Source: Sideroxydans sp.
Lineage (GTDB): Bacteria > Pseudomonadota > Gammaproteobacteria > Burkholderiales > Gallionellaceae
DNA: 8,411 bases
Direction: 5' to 3'
Assembly: GCA_030823965.1 (NCBI GenBank)
Contig: JAVBYP010000072.1
Location: forward strand, 1 to 8,411
The notes beneath the pieces are model-generated. The model was not told where the DNA came from. It ran no database searches and saw only the letters and a list, made by a program, of their open reading frames with translations. Below, piece by piece: positions 7,883 through 8,411 of this stretch (positions are counted from its first letter, which is position 1; each line of letters opens with the position of its first letter). The translations under genes were made by a program, and so were the position numbers.

Positions 7883-8411
7883 TTAAGTCTGTATAGGTTG
7901 AACGGAGGCGATGTGATTCTTCAGGATGCGTTTGAAATGATCGGGGTCGTGCGGCGTCACCATCTCGCCATCGCGCGGGAGATGCAGGTCGAACAGGCGC
8001 GATATCCAGAAGCGCAGTGCGGCGACGCGTAGCGTCATCGGCCAAATATCGATCTCGGCTTGGGTGAGGGGACGCACTGACTGATAAGCCTTCAGCATGG
8101 CTTGCGTACGCGCTGTATCGAGTTTCTGATCGGTCCCCATGCACCAGTCATTCAGCGTGATCGCCAAGTCATAGACGAAGGCATCGTTGCAGGCGAAATA
8201 GAAATCGATGAGGCCGCCGACGCGTTCCCCGTCCATCAACACATTGTCGCGGAACAGGTCGCCATGGATGACGCCGCGCGGCAGGTTGTCGCTGGGGAAG
8301 TTGGCATGCAGAGCGACTTCGCTTTCCAGTAACGCTGCATCTTCTGCTGATAGGAAGCGTTTCACTTGCTGCGCCGTGTTGGCGCGCCATGTCGCGCCAC
8401 GCGCATTCTCC
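7883..8411 (-). CDS. thrB: Homoserine kinase, type II (5' part outside window)
   Basis: This enzyme transfers phosphate from ATP to L-homoserine, the step before threonine synthase, in the cytoplasm. The visible C-terminal ~175 residues belong to the aminoglycoside-phosphotransferase/choline-kinase fold, not the GHMP fold of E. coli ThrB. The catalytic loop reads GVIHGDLFRDNVLMDG, with the HGD...N Brenner-type motif, followed by GGLIDFYFACNDAFVYDLAITLNDWC, whose D in LIDFYF is the metal-binding aspartate. The tail WPMTLRVAALRFWISRLFDLH is characteristic of type II ThrB. The frame stays open to the right edge, where it reads ENARGATWRANTAQQVKRF, so a GTG at 8365 is internal and not the start. 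About 140 N-terminal residues are missing. It is the first visible gene of the leftward membrane-protein operon. Confidence 0.93.
   Translation of the reverse strand, partial: ENARGATWRANTAQQVKRFLSAEDAALLESEVALHANFPSDNLPRGVIHGDLFRDNVLMDGERVGGLIDFYFACNDAFVYDLAITLNDWCMGTDQKLDTARTQAMLKAYQSVRPLTQAEIDIWPMTLRVAALRFWISRLFDLHLPRDGEMVTPHDPDHFKRILKNHIASVQPIQT

Noticed and set aside
8363..8365. GTG 8365 as the start of thrB
   Set aside because: The frame continues upstream to the window edge with recognisable ThrB residues, so the gene is cut by the window and the GTG is an internal valine.

Overview
The window reads as an ordinary chromosomal stretch of a betaproteobacterium that probably fixes CO2 by the Calvin cycle. 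Three genes support this: a class I (proteobacterial, roughly 300-residue) phosphoribulokinase, a type II (aminoglycoside-phosphotransferase-like) homoserine kinase, and a BPSS1780-type membrane protein, a family familiar from betaproteobacteria. An affiliation near the Nitrosomonadales or Gallionellaceae is plausible, but it is inference from protein character only. Genes fill almost the whole window and no gene-free stretch exceeds 100 bases. I see no tRNA, rRNA, CRISPR array, insertion sequence or origin.

Left part (1-2749): the N-terminal third of leuS runs leftward off the edge. Divergent from it is a secreted protein that joins a FecR domain to a C-terminal SPOR-like domain. Next comes phosphoribulokinase, whose short leader carries a near-consensus Fur box and which is closed by a strong intrinsic terminator. 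No other Calvin-cycle gene is present, so this kinase stands apart from any RuBisCO operon in view.

Middle part (2750-6195): a clearly AT-richer gene with a C-terminal DUF3883/PD-(D/E)XK-like domain lies between the terminator and uvrD and looks like an accessory insertion. uvrD is complete with all main SF1 helicase motifs. A MEKHLA (PAS-like) protein gene begins inside the last codons of uvrD.

Right part (6196-8411): a small AhpD-like (carboxymuconolactone decarboxylase family) protein has its own promoter candidate. It converges, with an 11-base overlap, on a leftward operon of thrB (5' end outside the window), a BPSS1780-family membrane protein and a small unknown membrane protein. The last two genes are coupled by an ATGA overlap.

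I found no clear new multi-gene system. The points most worth a second look are the Fur box before phosphoribulokinase, the AT-rich DUF3883 gene, the FecR-SPOR fusion, and the MEKHLA gene fused transcriptionally to uvrD.
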